A stretch of DNA of 45,836 nt from Fibrobacteria bacterium (lineage in GTDB: Bacteria > Fibrobacterota > Fibrobacteria > UBA11236): contig JADGQO010000106.1 of NCBI GenBank assembly GCA_017881725.1, forward strand, positions 1-45,836, written 5' to 3'. Positions within the stretch are counted from its first letter, which is position 1. Each line of letters opens with the position of its first letter. The notes under the pieces are model-generated. The model was not told where the DNA came from and searched no databases. It was given only the letters and a program-made list of their open reading frames with translations. The translations under genes and the position numbers were made by a program. Positions 15,874 to 25,118 of the stretch are shown here, piece by piece.

Positions 15874-18852
15874 TCAGGCCATGGCATCGCCGGTATCCGC
15901 GGGTGCGGGCGCAGGCGACGCGACGGCGTTTTCCGAAATGACAGCTTCGGCTGCTGAAGGTTCGGCTTCCCGGGGCGGATTGGCTTCGGTGAATTTTCCC
16001 GCCAGGATGTCCTCGGTTTTCGAAAATAAATCCTCTTCGTCGCCGCAAACGACGGAGTCGAGTCCCAAGCCGCGCAGGTAAGCGCGCGCGTATTTCTCCG
16101 TGGCCAAGCGCGGATCCAAAATCCACACCGCCAGCGGCTTTTCCGACCGGCGCGGCAGGCGGTTCAATTCCTGCTTGAGGCGCAGGATGGAGCTGGGCAG
16201 CAGATGATCGAACAAGGTATTGCCGTTGTCCGCCTGTACTTTTTCCACGTGCGCGGCCGTCAGGGGATCAGTGGGGACCGGAAAGGGCAGCTTGGTGATG
16301 AAGACGATTTCCGGAATGGGATCGGTTCCGCTCAATCCGGATACGAAGGCTTCCGTGCCCAAGAGCAGTGCGTCGCGGCGATGGCGGAACAAGTGCAAAA
16401 GATTCTCCCGGCTGCCGTCCACGTGTTGGGCCAGCGCCAGGCGACCGACTTGGGACAATTCCAGCTGCAACTGGGTACGGAATTGCTTTAGCATTCCGAT
16501 ATGCGTGAAAAGCCCGAAAGCCGGACGGGCGATGCGCAGCAACCCTCGCGCGATGAGCAAGCCCTGAGTCTGCGCCGAGGCGGCGTTGTTGAGCACGGGA
16601 CTGAACTTCGCGATGAGTAGCGGGGCGCGTCCGTGGTTTTCCGGCAGGCGCACGAGGGCGGTTTTCAGCCGATCGCGATGGGACGCAAGCCCGACCTGGG
16701 TGCAGTAAAAACTGAACTGGTCGCCTACCGCCAAGGCCGAGGAAGAGAATACGGCCGACTCCAATTGCGGATAAAGTTTTTCGGACAGGGCCGGACCCAC
16801 GTCCAGCGGAGCGCTGCGGATGAGAGCCCGATGCGGATTGGTGAAATCCTCGATCCAATAGATTTCGCCCGGCCGGTCGGGATGGGCCAAATGCTCGAGA
16901 TCGGAACGGAAGTCCCGTAACAGGTCCGCTACCTTGCGCAAGTCCGGCGCCAGGGCCGGAAAGTCTGCGGCGAGTGCGGCGAGGGATGTTTCCAAGTCGT
17001 GGAGGGCGGCGACCACGGCCTCGGGTCCGGTTCCGAATTCCATCACCAGTTTGTCCGCGTAGCGGATTTTGCTTTCCCCGTCCTTGCGGCGTTTCTGGGC
17101 CTGCTTGGCGATTTTATTGAACATCTTCTGCAATTGCTTTTCCGGCTCGAAGATTTTTTCCTTCAGGGCTTCCACCTGCGTGCGCGCGGCGCCTGCGGGC
17201 GGGGCGCTTTCTTCCCCCCCCGGTGGTACCAGCGAGTCCGGCACCTTGGGCGTCAGGCTTTCCAAATCGGCCAGCAGGCCGGCGGATTCGGTTTTTCCAT
17301 AGGCGATCAACTGCGTGATGTATTTCAACCGGAAAAAGCTGATCTCGCGCCCCAGGCGGGTTTGACCCAGCTCCGGAAGGCGATGCGCTTCTTCGAACAC
17401 GATGGCTTCATAGGCGGGCAACAGCGCGAAATCCAAGGCCAAGTCGTCCAGGGCCAATTCTTGGCTCAAGATCACCACGTGGGCGCGCTGGGCTTTTTGC
17501 CGCGCGGCATGGGCCGGGCTGCCCGGTTCCGAAGCGTAATTGTCCGCGCAGAGCTTGCTCCACAACAGCCGGTTGCGATCGGCGTTGAACCCCATGTTAT
17601 CGCCGATGTCGCCGTCCCCGGCGGATTCCCGCCAGGTGATCAAGGGCAAGAGGGCCAGGCGCTCTTCCTCGCGCAAGCGCGTGTCCGCATGCTCCAACAC
17701 GGCCGCGAATTTGCGCGGGCTCAAGTACGCGGAGGGCGGTTTTAATAGCGATACGCGCAGCCCAGCTCCGAAAACCTGACGTAACAGGGACGTTTCCCCG
17801 GCCAGTGCCTCGGTCCGGCCGCGGCCCAACTCGGACGCGGGCAGGGCCAACAGAACGGGGCGTCGTTTGTGCGCGGCGTAACGAATGGCCGGAATTAACT
17901 GGGCCAGTAGGCGTCCGGTGCCCGGCTCCGACTCGACGGCCAGGAATTTGGATTCACGCAGACATCTTTCCGTGAGCGCGGCGAGGCGCGCTTGGGCCGA
18001 ACGGTGTTCGTAGGATCGTCCACAGGCGGCGAAAGCTTGGGCCAGCGGTCCCTCGGAAGCGAAAACGTCTTCGATCCGGCCCCCAAAGGATTTGGGCGTC
18101 AGAGCTGCGCCGTCCAAGCCGTCCCCGGTGGGCATGCTAGACACGCTGGTGGCCCCGTCGATTCCCATCTTGTCAGGCGAATTCGCTTCGGCTCCCTCGG
18201 TCAAGGAATTCACAGTGGCGTCTTCCGCGCCGTCCCCGCTATTCGCGCCATTCGCGCCGAATAATTCGCGCCAAGCCGCCGGTCCGGTTTTCAGCGCGCG
18301 GCGCAGCAAGGCTAAGGTTTCCGGGGCGTAACCTGCGAGTTTCTCTTGGGCCAATAGCCACAACTGCGCGGCCTGCTCGGCATCGGGCAAGGCGCGATGG
18401 GCTGCTTGCGGGGGAATGCCTAGGGATTGCACCAGGCTTTCCAGGCGATGGCTCGGCAAGGCGGGCCAGGCCGTGCGCGCCAACAGCAGGGAGTCCAGGA
18501 CGGTATTCGCCAGCGGAGGCATACCCATGCGCGTGAGCGCCTGGGAAATGAAAGCCGCGTCGAATTCGGAGTTATGCGCCACCAGGGGAAGGGCGCCCGC
18601 GAATTCCTGGAAACGCGCCATGGCTTCGGGAAGCGGGATGGCATCCTGGGCAAGCAGCTCTTCCGTAATGCCGGTCAAAGTCGCCACCAGGATAGGCATG
18701 GGCTTTTCCGTTTTTACCAGGCACGACATTTTCGCGGCTACAAGTCCATCCGTGACGCGCACGGCGCCGAACTCGACTATTTCGTCGGTATCGCGTTCCA
18801 ACCCCGTGGTTTCCAAATCGAAGGCGACGAAATCCTTTAATGGATTCAACAT
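15874..18852 (-). CDS. DnaQ-DinG fusion: DEDDh exonuclease with degenerate XPD-like helicase domain
   Basis: This 992-residue protein joins an N-terminal 3'-5' exonuclease (1-170) to a DinG/XPD-like SF2 region (about 260-960). The nuclease keeps all five DEDDh residues: Asp12 and Glu14 (AFDLETTG), Asp98 (HNSEFDAAF), His152 and Asp157 (AHRALPDAEQ). In the helicase half the Walker A segment reads EPGTGRLLAQL, with Arg314 where Lys is expected. The DEAH box is EEAH (487-490). The QGxGRxxR motif is degraded to QELNRLPRR. The four iron-sulphur cysteines are absent; DPRLATEKYARAYL near the end is well preserved. This matches relatives, such as the Staphylococcus aureus DinG, described as nucleases without helicase activity. 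The start is the ATG at 18852. It is the last gene of the minus-strand string, 37 bases after the kinase. Confidence 0.88.
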   Translation of the reverse strand: MLNPLKDFVAFDLETTGLERDTDEIVEFGAVRVTDGLVAAKMSCLVKTEKPMPILVATLTGITEELLAQDAIPLPEAMARFQEFAGALPLVAHNSEFDAAFISQALTRMGMPPLANTVLDSLLLARTAWPALPSHRLESLVQSLGIPPQAAHRALPDAEQAAQLWLLAQEKLAGYAPETLALLRRALKTGPAAWRELFGANGANSGDGAEDATVNSLTEGAEANSPDKMGIDGATSVSSMPTGDGLDGAALTPKSFGGRIEDVFASEGPLAQAFAACGRSYEHRSAQARLAALTERCLRESKFLAVESEPGTGRLLAQLIPAIRYAAHKRRPVLLALPASELGRGRTEALAGETSLLRQVFGAGLRVSLLKPPSAYLSPRKFAAVLEHADTRLREEERLALLPLITWRESAGDGDIGDNMGFNADRNRLLWSKLCADNYASEPGSPAHAARQKAQRAHVVILSQELALDDLALDFALLPAYEAIVFEEAHRLPELGQTRLGREISFFRLKYITQLIAYGKTESAGLLADLESLTPKVPDSLVPPGGEESAPPAGAARTQVEALKEKIFEPEKQLQKMFNKIAKQAQKRRKDGESKIRYADKLVMEFGTGPEAVVAALHDLETSLAALAADFPALAPDLRKVADLLRDFRSDLEHLAHPDRPGEIYWIEDFTNPHRALIRSAPLDVGPALSEKLYPQLESAVFSSSALAVGDQFSFYCTQVGLASHRDRLKTALVRLPENHGRAPLLIAKFSPVLNNAASAQTQGLLIARGLLRIARPAFGLFTHIGMLKQFRTQLQLELSQVGRLALAQHVDGSRENLLHLFRHRRDALLLGTEAFVSGLSGTDPIPEIVFITKLPFPVPTDPLTAAHVEKVQADNGNTLFDHLLPSSILRLKQELNRLPRRSEKPLAVWILDPRLATEKYARAYLRGLGLDSVVCGDEEDLFSKTEDILAGKFTEANPPREAEPSAAEAVISENAVASPAPAPADTGDAMA

Positions 18853-18889
18853 AGGCAAGCTTCCCTGGGTTCGGCTTTTTCGAGTGGAC

Positions 18890-20428
18890 TTATTGCAAAT
18901 CGTGCAGCAACTGCTTGGCCTTGCGGACGTTTTCGGCCGGGCCTTTGGGCTGCAAGGCAAGATATTTCGTCAGGGCCTCGCGCGCTTTGGACCTTTCGGG
19001 GCCGGCGGCGGGCGATCGTTTCAAATGGAGTTGGGCCGAGAGCCAGTGGAACTGGGCCTGGTTCTCGGAGGTCATTTTCGTAAGCCATGGATCGATGCGC
19101 GATAGCTCGCTCTGGGCCAGATTGAGCATGTCCTGATCGAGGAGAATTTCCACTTTCAACAACGCGATGGTCGGATGGTAGGAAATGTCCAAGGCCTTGT
19201 TGACCAGCAACATGGCGCTGCCCGCATCGTGCTTTTCCGCGACGGCGGCCTTGGCCAGGGCGAAGTAGCCGCGCTGCTGTTCGGCCGGTGGCGAGGCGCG
19301 CAGCTTGGCCTCGGCATCGTGCAAGCTTTCGTCGCTGCCCGATGGTCCGGCTGCGGCGGTTTTCGGCGTCACGGCCGGTTGCGCCGGAGCTTTGGGCCAT
19401 GCAAGGTAGAGCGTTCCCGCCACGCCGGCCAAGGCGGCGGCGCCGATCAGCAACGGAATCCGGTTTTTCCAGGTCGAGACTTCCGGCATCAAGGCGCGGA
19501 ATTCCGCCGTGGTGAACTGGCCGCGGGTCAGGAAATCCTGGATGACGGCGGCGGGAGGGGCGTCGCCATGATACAATTTGGAAATCGGCTTGATGGCCGC
19601 CAACATTTGCGACGCGTCCTGGTAGCGCTGGGCCGGATCGCGCGCGAGCGCCTTCTTGATCACTTGCAATACGGCCGCGTCGCTGCCGCGCCATTCGTGA
19701 TCCAAATCGACGATGTTCCACTTCAGGATGTTTTCCAAAACCTGGGTCTTGTTCACGCCGTTGAACGGCCGCGTCCCCTTGTGCAATTCGAAAAACATCA
19801 CGCCGATGGCGAACACGTCGATGGAGCGGGTGCTCAATTCCCCCCGCAGCCTTTCCGGGGCCATGTACGCCACGCTGCCGCTGATGTGCTGGGTCTGCGT
19901 CATCAGGTCCGCGCCCACCTTGGCCACGCCGAAATCGCAAATCACGGGTTGGCCGCTTTTGCGGATCATGATGTTCTCGGGTTTCAAGTCGCGGTGGATG
20001 ACGCCGTCGAATTCGGTTTCTCCGAATTGCAGGCGCGCCCGATGCGCGTGCTCCATGCCTTCCAACACGGCGTGGATGATGGCGAGTGTCACCGACAAGG
20101 GGAAAGCCTTGCGCCGCTCCAGATGCTGGCGGAGGCTCATGCCGTCGATATATTCCATCTCGATTTGCAGTTTCGATGCGGTTTGCGTCACGTCGAACAC
20201 CTGCACGATGGCGGGATGCTTGAGGTGCGCCGACACCTGCGCTTCCTGCATGAACTTAGCGCGCCGCTTTGTGTCCATCATCATGTCATGATGGAGGATT
20301 TTCAACACGCGCAACTCGCCCAGGGCCACATGGCGGGCCAGGTACACGGTCGCCGATGCGCCTTGCCCCAGGATCTTGACTATCTCGTAGCGGGTATCGG
20401 TCGCTTCCGAAAGCAGCAGGGAACTCAA
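18890..20428 (-). CDS. membrane-anchored PknB-type Ser/Thr protein kinase
   Basis: This is a Hanks-type kinase of 512 residues. The catalytic domain (about 14-285) is complete: Gly-rich loop GQGASATVYLAR (21-32), Lys43 (LKIL), Glu62, catalytic loop HRDLKPEN with Asp147, DFG Asp165, and APE 190-192. One membrane span follows (IPLLIGAAALAGVAGTLYLAW, about 324-344). The remaining 165 residues are outside the membrane, Ala-rich and helical, with TPR-like repeats (ALTKYLALQPKGPAENVRKA). The frame is open far upstream, but that part overlaps the preceding gene in another frame. The best start is the TTG at 20428, whose last two bases and the following A form the TGA of the upstream gene (TTGA overlap). 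That implies translational coupling. Substrates are unknown; the upstream DUF2007-like protein is a candidate partner. Confidence 0.87.
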   Translation of the reverse strand: MSSLLLSEATDTRYEIVKILGQGASATVYLARHVALGELRVLKILHHDMMMDTKRRAKFMQEAQVSAHLKHPAIVQVFDVTQTASKLQIEMEYIDGMSLRQHLERRKAFPLSVTLAIIHAVLEGMEHAHRARLQFGETEFDGVIHRDLKPENIMIRKSGQPVICDFGVAKVGADLMTQTQHISGSVAYMAPERLRGELSTRSIDVFAIGVMFFELHKGTRPFNGVNKTQVLENILKWNIVDLDHEWRGSDAAVLQVIKKALARDPAQRYQDASQMLAAIKPISKLYHGDAPPAAVIQDFLTRGQFTTAEFRALMPEVSTWKNRIPLLIGAAALAGVAGTLYLAWPKAPAQPAVTPKTAAAGPSGSDESLHDAEAKLRASPPAEQQRGYFALAKAAVAEKHDAGSAMLLVNKALDISYHPTIALLKVEILLDQDMLNLAQSELSRIDPWLTKMTSENQAQFHWLSAQLHLKRSPAAGPERSKAREALTKYLALQPKGPAENVRKAKQLLHDLQ

Positions 20429-20928
20429 TCTTCGTTTTCCGCGACGGCTTCGATGAGCGAGAAGAATTCCTGGAGGCCTTGGCCCATCAGCATGCGCTTG
20501 GGCCCCTCCGGGATGAAACTGCGCAAGCCGCGCAAGATGTACAACGGGATGTTCACCGATCCGGAAGCGTGCAATTCGTCCAACACGGCTTCGAATTCCG
20601 GCTTGAAGAAATAAACCGGCGAGCCTTCCCGATCGTGTTCGTCCAATAGGACCTGCAACCAGGATTCCACTTCGATGCGCTCGTTTCCGGAAAAACTGAT
20701 TTCGACCAACTCCTCCGCGCTGTCCGGATCGACGCTGTGGAAGGCGATGTCGTCCAGAACGGATTTGGCCTTTTCGAGATCCGCCGCAGTCACCATCAGC
20801 TGAAATTTTTCCGCGTTTAGATTGTCTTGGCGCATGCTGCAAGCAATGCCGTGATGGCTCAGGTATTTTTCCAGACGCTCCAGAGAGGGACGCTCGACGC
20901 TGGAAGCAATAGGCACGAAGTCTTCCAT
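20425..20928 (-). CDS. DUF2007-like putative signalling protein coupled to the kinase
   Basis: This is an acidic soluble protein of 167 residues starting at the ATG at 20928. Residues 15-60 (LERLEKYLSHHGIACSMRQD, then FQLMVTAADLEKAKSVLDDI) resemble the DUF2007 'putative signal transducing' fold, in which a small alpha/beta unit carries a conserved late helix. The rest (VEISFSGNERIEVESWLQVL, and FKPEFEAVLDELHASGSVNI) is not recognised. No membrane span or signal peptide is present, so it is probably cytoplasmic. Its stop overlaps the kinase start, so the two are likely made in fixed proportion. A regulatory or substrate relation to the kinase is an inference from this overlap. Confidence 0.65.
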   Translation of the reverse strand: MEDFVPIASSVERPSLERLEKYLSHHGIACSMRQDNLNAEKFQLMVTAADLEKAKSVLDDIAFHSVDPDSAEELVEISFSGNERIEVESWLQVLLDEHDREGSPVYFFKPEFEAVLDELHASGSVNIPLYILRGLRSFIPEGPKRMLMGQGLQEFFSLIEAVAENED

Positions 20929-21032
20929 GGTACGCTTGAAAAGTAGATTTTTTCGGAGGAATTTCGCTGACGCGGATCAAAAAGCCCCGTGTTTATCGCG
21001 GTGGATCCGCCGGCCTTGGCTCGCCGTAAGGA

Positions 21033-23294
21033 TTACCAGGCGGGCGGCCACGCCAGTTTGCGATCCGCTGCGGATGCGCCGGACGGAGCGGGAGCTGGGG
21101 CGGAGAGGGGATTGGTAGCCGAACCCGGAGGATTTGCGGTCGTTGCATGCGCCGGTTCCAATCCCGCCGAAGCGGCGGAGGTTTTCGTTGGCGACGTTCC
21201 CGAGTTCGATTCCAGGCTGGTTCCCTGGCCGACTCTAAGGGAATCGCCTGCGGGTTTTCCGGCCGGTTTTCCCATGCCGTCGCCGACGCTGCCGGGTTTG
21301 ACCTCGACGGAATCGGCCCATTCGACATAGGGTTCCTGCACGTTCCAGGGTGCCAGGCTGCCGGGATTCCAAATTCCATCGCCGTTGGCGTCGCGGAAAT
21401 AGTCCACGGCGTACCAACCTTCGGGCAGGCTGTCGAAAGTGAATTCTTCCGTGGTTGGCGTTTGCCGGCTGAACTCCATGGTTGATGACAGGGCGCGCAA
21501 GATCAGGCGCGATCCGAAAGCGGAAGGCGACTGGCGGAATTTCAACGATCCGAGCTTGGCGCTGTCGGCGAGCGGCAGGGTGGCGATGGGTTGTGAGGTC
21601 GGTAACGGAGGATTGGCATTGGCTGGTGCGGCGGTCGCGGTGGCTCCGGCGATTCCCGGAGTTGACGGAGCCGACGTTCCCGGAGTTGAACCCGGGGCGG
21701 TGGGTGGAACGGCCAATGTCGGTGGCGCGGGTGTTCCGGGAGATGAACCCGGAGCGGCCGGTGGAACTGCCGATGTCGGCGGAAGGGTGGAAGTGGGCGC
21801 GGAAGCGTGTTTCCCCGTATCCGTAGGCGAAGGTTTCAGGGACAGGGTCAGTCGTTGCCCCTTCAACTGCAAGCCGGGAAATTGGAAGGCGATTTCATGA
21901 TGGTCGGCGCGCAAGAGGTTCACCTTCACAACCGTGGTATCGGACTTGGCGATCAAACGGCTTTTCAAATCGGTAAGGATGGAATCGCTCAGCAGGCGCG
22001 GATAATAAGCCGCCAAACCCCGGCCGGGAATGATTTTATCCGGTGCGAGCCGCTCCGGATCGCCGGAAACCTTGCGCGGCCCGAAGAAGAAGAATTCCGC
22101 GCGCGTCGTGTCCAGGGCGCGTCCCACCTTGAACGCGGCCTGTCCCCGCGTCGAATCCAAGGCATTGCCGTAAACGTCCCGCAAACCCGGGCAGCGCACG
22201 ACGTACTCGCTGTCGAAGTCCAGCCCGGCCAGGTGCAATTCGATTTCTCCCGTGACGGGATGAACGCAGGCGTCCAATACCGGCCGGAGCGAGGCGGGAT
22301 CCGCCGGCGCTTTTTGGTCCGGTGTCACCGTGGGATTTTTCGCCGTCGCGACTTCGTAGGATTCGCGATGCACGGCTAAGAGGGGATTCGGTTGCCGGCT
22401 GAATTTAATCCGGATGGTGCCTTCCGACTTCCCGTTGCGTTCGGCTTCGTGCACCCAACGCGCTTCCACTATTTTAATCGGGAGCGTGTCATAGGCGAAC
22501 AAAGTCAGCGCCTTGGCGTCGGTTTTGGCCGTGACCTCCAGGGTCGGCCCGATGGCCAGGGCTTCCGTGCCGACTTCCGGATTCAGGTTGCCGTTGATGT
22601 CCTGAAAGCCAAGCAGGGCATAGCGTCCCGGCCGCACGCCGTGGATGGCGAACCGGCCCAGGGAATCGACGGGCCCCAGGTAGGCGGGCCTTTCCTTGGC
22701 GGGATTCGGGGCGGCGTCGGGCGTCACCGCGCTGTCGCCCTTGCGGGTCAAATGGGAAAATCGGGCGCGCAAATCCGCGTCGCGCGGGTACAGGGCTGCG
22801 AAGGCTCCCAAGGTGGGCTTGGCCTGGAAAGGCGTCAGCCGGCCGGATACGCTCCCGGAATCCAATTTCGCGCCGGTGGCGAAGGTCAAGGCCAGCGGGC
22901 TTTCCAACGGTAATCCGTTCAGGTCCTTCACCGAACCGAGAATGCCCAGAGTATAGGTCGTTCCCGTATCGAGCCGGGCCTTGCTGGTCACTTCCAGGAC
23001 ATTGCCTTTCAACTTGGTCTTGAGCTTGCGCGCAAGGGGCGGATTCAAATACACCTTGTTGCGTTCGATGTCGGGATTGATCCATTCCGAAAAAACCACC
23101 TGGGCGCGCAGGTCCAAAGGCGCGCGCGTGGTGTCGGGAGGGGGAAACGCGGCCGTTACGTAAGGCTTATGCGTGTCGGGCGGGCCTCCGGGAGGCGCCT
23201 CCATATGGGCGCAACCGGACAGAAGGAGAAAGCCCGTGCCCAGCATCGTCCCGAAGAACGCATACGTCACCGCCGGAATGGTAGCCGGGCGCAT
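21033..23294 (-). CDS. Ig-like (Big_5-type) domain lipoprotein
   Basis: This is an exported lipoprotein of 753 residues from the ATG at 23294. A lipobox (FLLLSGC) follows the signal segment. The N-terminal unit starts PPGGPPDTHKPYVTAAFPPP and continues as a SbsA/Big_5-type Ig-like domain (VVFSEWINPDIERNKVYLNP, LDTGTTYTLGILGSVKDLNG). A middle region has carboxypeptidase-regulatory-like beta units (GRYALLGFQDINGNLNPEVG). A long Pro/Ala/Thr/Ser linker (about 525-600) contains imperfect repeats of VPPTAPGSTPGT type. A second strand unit then ends in a DxDGxGxW calcium-like loop (YFRDANGDGIWNPGSLAPW). The C-terminus is again low-complexity. The start is 8 bases after the lepB stop, with GAAAGG upstream. 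Such proteins are common in Bacteroidetes and Fibrobacterota; their role is unknown. Confidence 0.8.
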   Translation of the reverse strand: MRPATIPAVTYAFFGTMLGTGFLLLSGCAHMEAPPGGPPDTHKPYVTAAFPPPDTTRAPLDLRAQVVFSEWINPDIERNKVYLNPPLARKLKTKLKGNVLEVTSKARLDTGTTYTLGILGSVKDLNGLPLESPLALTFATGAKLDSGSVSGRLTPFQAKPTLGAFAALYPRDADLRARFSHLTRKGDSAVTPDAAPNPAKERPAYLGPVDSLGRFAIHGVRPGRYALLGFQDINGNLNPEVGTEALAIGPTLEVTAKTDAKALTLFAYDTLPIKIVEARWVHEAERNGKSEGTIRIKFSRQPNPLLAVHRESYEVATAKNPTVTPDQKAPADPASLRPVLDACVHPVTGEIELHLAGLDFDSEYVVRCPGLRDVYGNALDSTRGQAAFKVGRALDTTRAEFFFFGPRKVSGDPERLAPDKIIPGRGLAAYYPRLLSDSILTDLKSRLIAKSDTTVVKVNLLRADHHEIAFQFPGLQLKGQRLTLSLKPSPTDTGKHASAPTSTLPPTSAVPPAAPGSSPGTPAPPTLAVPPTAPGSTPGTSAPSTPGIAGATATAAPANANPPLPTSQPIATLPLADSAKLGSLKFRQSPSAFGSRLILRALSSTMEFSRQTPTTEEFTFDSLPEGWYAVDYFRDANGDGIWNPGSLAPWNVQEPYVEWADSVEVKPGSVGDGMGKPAGKPAGDSLRVGQGTSLESNSGTSPTKTSAASAGLEPAHATTANPPGSATNPLSAPAPAPSGASAADRKLAWPPAW

Positions 23295-23302
23295 TCGGCC
23301 TT

Positions 23303-24628
23303 TCAGTCGATGAGCTTGCCGAGCCGGGACCACCGGATCCGCTGCGGGATGATGAGCCACGAAAAGGGATTGGTGAACTTGAAGGAGTCATCCTCGTTCT
23401 CGAAAGAGAAGTAAATGATGAAGGCCTTGGCCTTGACGTAGTCCTTGCTCAGCAATCCCCAATAACGGCTGTCCGAGGAATTATCCCGGTTGTCGCCCAT
23501 CATGAAGAAGCACTTCTTGCGCACGGTGTATTTCGTCACGCGCTGGCCGTCGATTTCCAACGATGGCTTGATCCAATAATGATGCCCCGCCATGGCTCCC
23601 TGGCCGAGGACGTTCTGGTTGATGAATTCCAGATAGCTGCCGAAGAAATACTCGTTGTTCTCCACGCGCCGCTCGCCCCGATGCTCCGCCACGGCCGCGC
23701 TGTCGGCGGGATTGTAGGTCCGGAAATTCGGCAGGTCGTTGGTGCGGATGAAACCCGTGCGCGCCACTTCCTGCACGGCCTTGAAGGGAATGTTTTCGGA
23801 GTGCACGTAACGGACGGAGCCTTGATAAGCGCTTTCCCAGGGCAGGTTCATCAGGGCGTAGACGGGACCATGGGCGCTGTTCATCGGATCGCCGTTGAGA
23901 TAAGGCAGGATATACTCGTTGTCGGCGACGGAATCCTTCATCAGGTCGAGATGCAATTCCACTTTTTGGTCCGGATTCTCCTGATAGGCCAGGGACCGCA
24001 TCCACACGGCTTCCTTCAGCGAAAGCGTGTCGAAGTCCAGGGTTTCGCCCGGCGCAGGCAAGCGATAGTGCAGGGTGTCGCGCTGCGGTTCCATCCCGCG
24101 GTTTTCCTTGTACTTGCCCCGGCGCGGCAAAATGGATTCCTTGCCGTCTATATAAAGATGGGGGCCCGAGACCGTCAGGGTCTGCCCGCTCTGGGCCACG
24201 CAGCGTTTGATGAAATCCTTGGGCATGTACCACACCAGATGGTTCTCGCCCGGTGCCGGATGGCGGTCCCAGTAAAGATTTCCGAATAGGAACAGGTTGG
24301 CCATGAAGCGGTATTTCTCCGGATCACCTTGCGGGTATTCCGGATCTCCCGGGTATTTGAAGATGAGCACGTCGCCGGGTTTGGGATCCGTGAGGCCGGG
24401 CAGTTTTTTATGCGAGAAAGGAATCGGAGATCCGAAAACGAATTTGAGGCCCAACAGGAAGTCGCCAACCAGAAGCGAATCGGCCATGGACGCGGAGGGG
24501 ATTTTAAAAGCCTGGATGACGAACTGGATTACGACCAGCGCCAATAAAATCGGCACCAGGATTTCCTTGGCGAAGGTTCGGCCAGCCTTGCTCAGATTCC
24601 GGTCTTCACTGGGTTTTTCATCCGCCAT
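23303..24628 (-). CDS. lepB: signal peptidase I, long variant
   Basis: This inner-membrane serine protease removes signal peptides from exported proteins. Its 441 residues are clearly longer than the 320 or so of Escherichia coli LepB. One membrane span (about 22-41) precedes the catalytic Ser47 in IPSASM. The general-base Lys141 lies in DFIKRCVAQSGQTL. The box MGDNRDNSSDSRYWG near residue 385 completes the S26 family set. The extra length sits between the Lys box and the GDNR box (about 165-370), including an Asp/Glu-rich segment, as in FCB-group homologues. It is the first gene of the five-gene minus-strand string. The spacer to the divergent small gene at 24870 carries the promoters. Confidence 0.93.
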   Translation of the reverse strand: MADEKPSEDRNLSKAGRTFAKEILVPILLALVVIQFVIQAFKIPSASMADSLLVGDFLLGLKFVFGSPIPFSHKKLPGLTDPKPGDVLIFKYPGDPEYPQGDPEKYRFMANLFLFGNLYWDRHPAPGENHLVWYMPKDFIKRCVAQSGQTLTVSGPHLYIDGKESILPRRGKYKENRGMEPQRDTLHYRLPAPGETLDFDTLSLKEAVWMRSLAYQENPDQKVELHLDLMKDSVADNEYILPYLNGDPMNSAHGPVYALMNLPWESAYQGSVRYVHSENIPFKAVQEVARTGFIRTNDLPNFRTYNPADSAAVAEHRGERRVENNEYFFGSYLEFINQNVLGQGAMAGHHYWIKPSLEIDGQRVTKYTVRKKCFFMMGDNRDNSSDSRYWGLLSKDYVKAKAFIIYFSFENEDDSFKFTNPFSWLIIPQRIRWSRLGKLID

Positions 24629-24799
24629 CTTTAGCTTTCTTGAGGCGCCGCAACCGGTTCTAAACCGGTGGGCCGGCCTCGCGGGAGGTTTTCGCCCCGG
24701 CCGCGTTCGATCCCAAATTCCAGAAAAAGTCCAAACCCATGCTCAAACGGTGGGCTGTTAAGACGCGGGGACAAGATAAAAACCCGGGACCGAGTTGTC

Positions 24800-24829
24800 T
24801 TGCGCCACTTGCCGGCGGATGCGTATAAT
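24800..24829 (+). promoter_or_regulatory. sigma-70-like promoter for the small acidic protein
   Basis: A perfect TATAAT (24824-24829) is preceded at 18 bases by TTGCGC (24800-24805), which matches only the first half of the -35 consensus. Transcription would begin near 24836 and leave a leader of about 34 bases before the GTG at 24870. Confidence 0.5.
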
Positions 24830-24869
24830 CGGAATGGATCCCGTGGTCCACCTGCAAAGAGGGGCGTCC

Positions 24870-25115
24870 GTGCAAGAACATCTGAAGATGTACGAGGAAG
24901 AGCTGGTCAAAGAGATCATGATATCCACGGCCCTGTGCGTGCAGGAACTCATCATGGACGATCCGCATGCGCGGCAGGACGATATTTTCGATTTCGTCGA
25001 AATGAATTTCAAGCACATCATTACGGAAACGTTGCGCTCCGAACGCGAACGCGAAATGGCCGATGGCGGCGACCTGGTCGGCGGTGAAGACGGCATCCTG
25101 CCCGAAGAAACCTGA
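24870..25115 (+). CDS. small acidic helical protein of unknown function
   Basis: This is an 81-residue protein if translation starts at the GTG at 24870. AAAGAGGGG lies 6 bases before it, and a perfect TATAAT lies 40 bases upstream. The ATG at 24834 falls at the predicted transcription start and lacks a ribosome site, so the longer form is less likely. The sequence is rich in Glu, Met and Ile (MYEEELVKEIMISTALCVQE, IFDFVEMNFKHIITETL), suggesting a few soluble helices that oligomerise. It ends in an acidic Gly-rich tail. I recognise no family. It stands alone before a hairpin-containing spacer. Confidence 0.6.
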   Translation: MQEHLKMYEEELVKEIMISTALCVQELIMDDPHARQDDIFDFVEMNFKHIITETLRSEREREMADGGDLVGGEDGILPEET

Positions 25116-25118
25116 ACG

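Noticed and set aside
19175..20614. 479-residue plus-strand frame opposite the kinase
   Set aside because: It is the complement of conserved kinase motifs, is His/Gly/Arg-rich as mirrored GC-rich coding usually is, and has no domain.
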